Source: Nitrospira sp. SG-bin2 (GTDB lineage Bacteria; Nitrospirota; Nitrospiria; Nitrospirales; Nitrospiraceae). From it: a stretch of 64,000 bases of DNA. Where the stretch lies: NCBI GenBank assembly GCA_002083405.1, contig LVWT01000019.1:1-64000 (forward strand), read 5' to 3'. The translations under genes and the position numbers were made by a program. Positions 61,471-64,000 of the stretch are shown here, one piece after another. The notes beneath the pieces were generated by a model. It searched no databases, had not been told where the DNA came from, and saw only the letters and a list, made by a program, of their open reading frames with translations. How positions within the stretch are numbered: position 1 is the first letter of the stretch; each line of letters opens with the position of its first letter.

Positions 61471-64000
61471 TGCCGTTTATGCTTCCTCTCGACTGCATCT
61501 TGAAGATCATCGACAAGGCGCAGGCTTTTCAAGAGGGCCGGAATGTGTTCTTGCACGGTCAGATTGAAATTCACCGGAGGAATCTTCTTGAGATCCGGAT
61601 TTCTACCTTCCAATCGAGCCGTCAGCATCAGCGTCCCGGTTTCAGCGTAGTCTACACCAACTCGCAGCAATGTATAATGAAAGTTGTTTAGCGCCTGTGT
61701 CACCAGATGCAACTGGGTATTGGTCTCCGAAATGACGGTTGATGACTCCGGAGTCGATCCGTAGCGTATGACCCCTCCCGGAGGGAGCGCAGTCACCATC
61801 CCATCTTTGACCGTCAGTCCTCCAGGCGTGATCGCAATCGGCAACGTTCCATTCAGGGTCCCGGTTCCTTGTATCCCCTGATTGTGTTCCACGCTCAGGA
61901 CCTTGGCCAGATCCAGATCTCGCAGTATCACTGTCGCATGATAGGGTGGCTTGGCAACGTCCGCCAGGATACCCGGGCTGGCGACCGAGCCTCCGAACAT
62001 CTCACATCTGAAATCTTTCGCCTCAATGACCTGCAGTCCCTCATGAAGTTTCCATGATCCTTGGAGCAGTGAAGACAGGTTCGTCACTTCAATGCCAATC
62101 TGTACCGATCCGATGGTCACCGGCGCCGGTTCGACAGTCACCAGCGAGTCAAACCCATTTGTGCGTAAGGTCATCGTTGTATTGGCGTCTTTGACGACAT
62201 ACTCGTCATACCGGCCGGACAGTTTATCGGCGACGATCTTGATCGTTCCTGATGTCAGCTGAAATCCATGCGCCGGATCCCCCGATCCGCCCGACCACGA
62301 GGCGTCGATCGTGGACGCGACCCGGCCATCCAGTATTTCTAGCGGCATCGGCAATCCGGAAATTAGCCGGCTCAACCGGCGATCTTCGCTATCAAAGACA
62401 ATGGGACCGATCATGCCGTGCGCGGTGCCCTGCCCTGCCGTAAACGGCTGCTCAATCTCGGCTGTGACCAAACTCGCGCGCAAGGGAGCGTCAATACGAA
62501 GATCCGCCCTGATCCCTGCTTGATTGGCGGTAAACCGGACTTTCCAATCCGTCGCAGGAACTTTCAATGGAGCAAGATTGGGCGACACGCCACCCATTGA
62601 GATCCTGCCTTGCGCATTCCAAGATTTTGCGGTGACTTCAGCAAGCTGCAGCGCGAGGCCGGCTTGATCAATATGAATGTCCTGGCCCATCACGTTCATC
62701 GTTGAAAGACGCATCGCCACAGTCGCCGGCCCGGCGCTGCAATGAATATCAGGGAGATCGCAACGTACGGAAAGCCCGTCGGACAGCTGAAGCATCACCT
62801 TCGGCACGGCAACAGTCCCGTGGTGAATCTGCTTGACGGTCACGAACGATTCGGGGAAAAGCGTTCCTCCTATCGAGGCGTGTGTCAGAGACAAGGTTCC
62901 TCGGAGATCGGCCATCGCTTCTTGAGCAGACAGCATCTCAGTGATGGCTTTGGGAACGACTCCTGTCACCCGATAGGTTCCCTCCGCCGACACCAGCTCG
63001 CTCCCCGCTCCTTCTGCGCGGCTCGTTTGAAACTCCCCAACCAATGGTCCTGAAATTTTTCCGTAGGTCACATGCAGCGGCCCTTCAACGATCGTGCGTA
63101 TCGGCGCCTCAGCCCAATACAGCATCCCCTTGACCGGCTCCCTGTTGTGAATGCTCAATGGCTGAGACCCGCGCGGGAGCATCATCCGCACAGCATCGGG
63201 AATGATGCGGGGTTGGGCGTTGACAGTCGCTGACATCAACACACCGGGAGCCAATGTCCATCCGATCTGCATCGCGTTGCCGGTAAATGTGCCCCTGTAG
63301 GCCACTGTAATGTCATGTGCAACACCCTTCAGCGCAGGCAAGGTGCCGTTCAGACTGACATTTCCATCCAGGTGCGTGCGTGAATCCCTCCAGAGCGAGG
63401 TGAGCGTCGCCTCAGACGCCGCGGTTCCGGTCCAGTTCATCTCGAGCGCTCCTGTCACTTTTCCCAAATCCGGACCGATCGGAACAAGCAACGCGATAAA
63501 AGGCGCAAGTTCGCGGACATTCACCTCAAGCTGTCCTTTAATCTCAACCTGAGAACCGTTCGGGTGCGCCTGAGAGTGCCACGACACAATCGGCACGGTT
63601 TGGAGTCGTTGAGACACCAAGGTAGCCGACCAGGTGCTTGCTGAATTTCCAGCCACAGTCAGACCATAGGACGCGGTATCACGGCCTTGGAATGTGAGAT
63701 GTCCTCCGAGTTCCCCATCCCGATACTTGAGATTGCCGGCAATAGTCACCTTGCGAAGCGGGCCGGTCGCTTGCTCCCGAAAGATTGTGACCCGATCCAG
63801 CTGTAACTCATCGAAGGGAAGAATCGGCAAACGACGCAACAAATCACCGGCCGTCAACAAGCTCCAGGGCGACTCGTCGTCGTCAGCCTCACTTCGCGTC
63901 ACCCCTTCCCCGTGATCGAGTCCGGACGCCGCCGAATTAAGCACTTGCACGGCGACATCGGGAAGCCACACCCGGGTGACTCGCCCACGCGTCAGCTCCG
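61467..64000 (-). CDS. ydbH: YdbH-like AsmA-family intermembrane protein (partial)
   Basis: At least 840 residues, with the reading frame open to the right edge of the window, so the N-terminus with its membrane anchor lies outside. The visible part consists of repeated long beta-strands typical of the AsmA/YdbH group, for example VTVEPAPVTIGSVQIGIEV and LNGTLPIAITPGGLTVKDG. The protein would be a beta-groove bridge that carries phospholipid between inner and outer membranes. It is followed by YnbE and YdbL genes on the same strand, and this order confirms the assignment. A GTG at 63971 is an internal codon rather than the true start. Confidence 0.87.
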   Translation of the reverse strand, partial: ELTRGRVTRVWLPDVAVQVLNSAASGLDHGEGVTRSEADDDESPWSLLTAGDLLRRLPILPFDELQLDRVTIFREQATGPLRKVTIAGNLKYRDGELGGHLTFQGRDTASYGLTVAGNSASTWSATLVSQRLQTVPIVSWHSQAHPNGSQVEIKGQLEVNVRELAPFIALLVPIGPDLGKVTGALEMNWTGTAASEATLTSLWRDSRTHLDGNVSLNGTLPALKGVAHDITVAYRGTFTGNAMQIGWTLAPGVLMSATVNAQPRIIPDAVRMMLPRGSQPLSIHNREPVKGMLYWAEAPIRTIVEGPLHVTYGKISGPLVGEFQTSRAEGAGSELVSAEGTYRVTGVVPKAITEMLSAQEAMADLRGTLSLTHASIGGTLFPESFVTVKQIHHGTVAVPKVMLQLSDGLSVRCDLPDIHCSAGPATVAMRLSTMNVMGQDIHIDQAGLALQLAEVTAKSWNAQGRISMGGVSPNLAPLKVPATDWKVRFTANQAGIRADLRIDAPLRASLVTAEIEQPFTAGQGTAHGMIGPIVFDSEDRRLSRLISGLPMPLEILDGRVASTIDASWSGGSGDPAHGFQLTSGTIKIVADKLSGRYDEYVVKDANTTMTLRTNGFDSLVTVEPAPVTIGSVQIGIEVTNLSSLLQGSWKLHEGLQVIEAKDFRCEMFGGSVASPGILADVAKPPYHATVILRDLDLAKVLSVEHNQGIQGTGTLNGTLPIAITPGGLTVKDGMVTALPPGGVIRYGSTPESSTVISETNTQLHLVTQALNNFHYTLLRVGVDYAETGTLMLTARLEGRNPDLKKIPPVNFNLTVQEHIPALLKSLRLVDDLQDAVERKHKRQ

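Overview
The window looks like a chromosomal segment of a Nitrospira-type bacterium (phylum Nitrospirota). This is inferred from moderately high GC, a Gram-negative envelope gene set (lipoproteins, outer-membrane barrels, a YdbH/YnbE/YdbL intermembrane set, a TonB receptor relic) and family combinations common in Nitrospira: a DUF2330 protein beside an RnfD-like protein, a mercuric-reductase-like oxidoreductase beside a TVP38 protein, and several ECF sigma modules. No rRNA, tRNA, CRISPR array, prophage or intact insertion sequence was found.

Layout. 0.5-7.5 kb: second-messenger and surface genes, namely a GAF/HD-GYP c-di-GMP phosphodiesterase, then a minus-strand set of a TPR/beta-barrel protein, a FecR-domain protein and a CHASE2 adenylate cyclase. 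8-12.6 kb: lower glycolysis, with pyruvate kinase, a ribosome hibernation factor, an unusual phosphofructokinase fused to an FBPase-2-like histidine phosphatase domain, and a frameshifted fragment of a second pyruvate kinase. 12.6-19.7 kb: small secreted proteins, a B12-binding radical SAM enzyme, the RnfD-like/DUF2330 pair, a DUF3015 lipoprotein and a tandem universal stress protein. 19.7-33.2 kb: an Lhr-type helicase carrying several degenerate 7-bp repeat tracts, two sister beta-propeller lipoproteins, an epimerase-like SDR, a CPBP protease, an amidohydrolase, a monoheme DUF3365 protein, a decayed TonB receptor and a J-domain protein.

33.3-39.4 kb: a DUF6573-like gene, a pair of paralogous lipoproteins (one frameshifted at a run of eight G), a fragment of a second DUF6573-like gene, and a DHH-CBS-nucleotidyltransferase fusion. 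39.4-46.8 kb: an ECF sigma factor, an anti-sigma factor and a lipoprotein that both carry CBM48/AMPK-type carbohydrate-binding domains, and three secreted proteins ending in Arg/Pro/Glu/Asp-rich tails. 46.8-50.1 kb: a compact minus-strand operon of radical SAM protein, DUF547 lipoprotein, ferritin-like protein and family-2 glycosyltransferase. 50.2-55.4 kb: a second ECF sigma factor, an OmpR/HisKA two-component system and a third, frameshifted beta-propeller gene. 55.7-64 kb: DUF3047, the disulfide oxidoreductase/TVP38 pair, small envelope proteins, a sulfite-oxidase-like enzyme and the YdbH-YnbE-YdbL operon running off the right edge.

Main points for a second look: the phosphatase-PFK fusion with altered catalytic residues; the sigma/anti-sigma/CBM48 module with its Arg-rich-tail neighbours; the radical SAM/DUF547/ferritin/glycosyltransferase operon; 7-bp repeat tracts inside coding sequence; and a set of decaying or possibly phase-variable genes.
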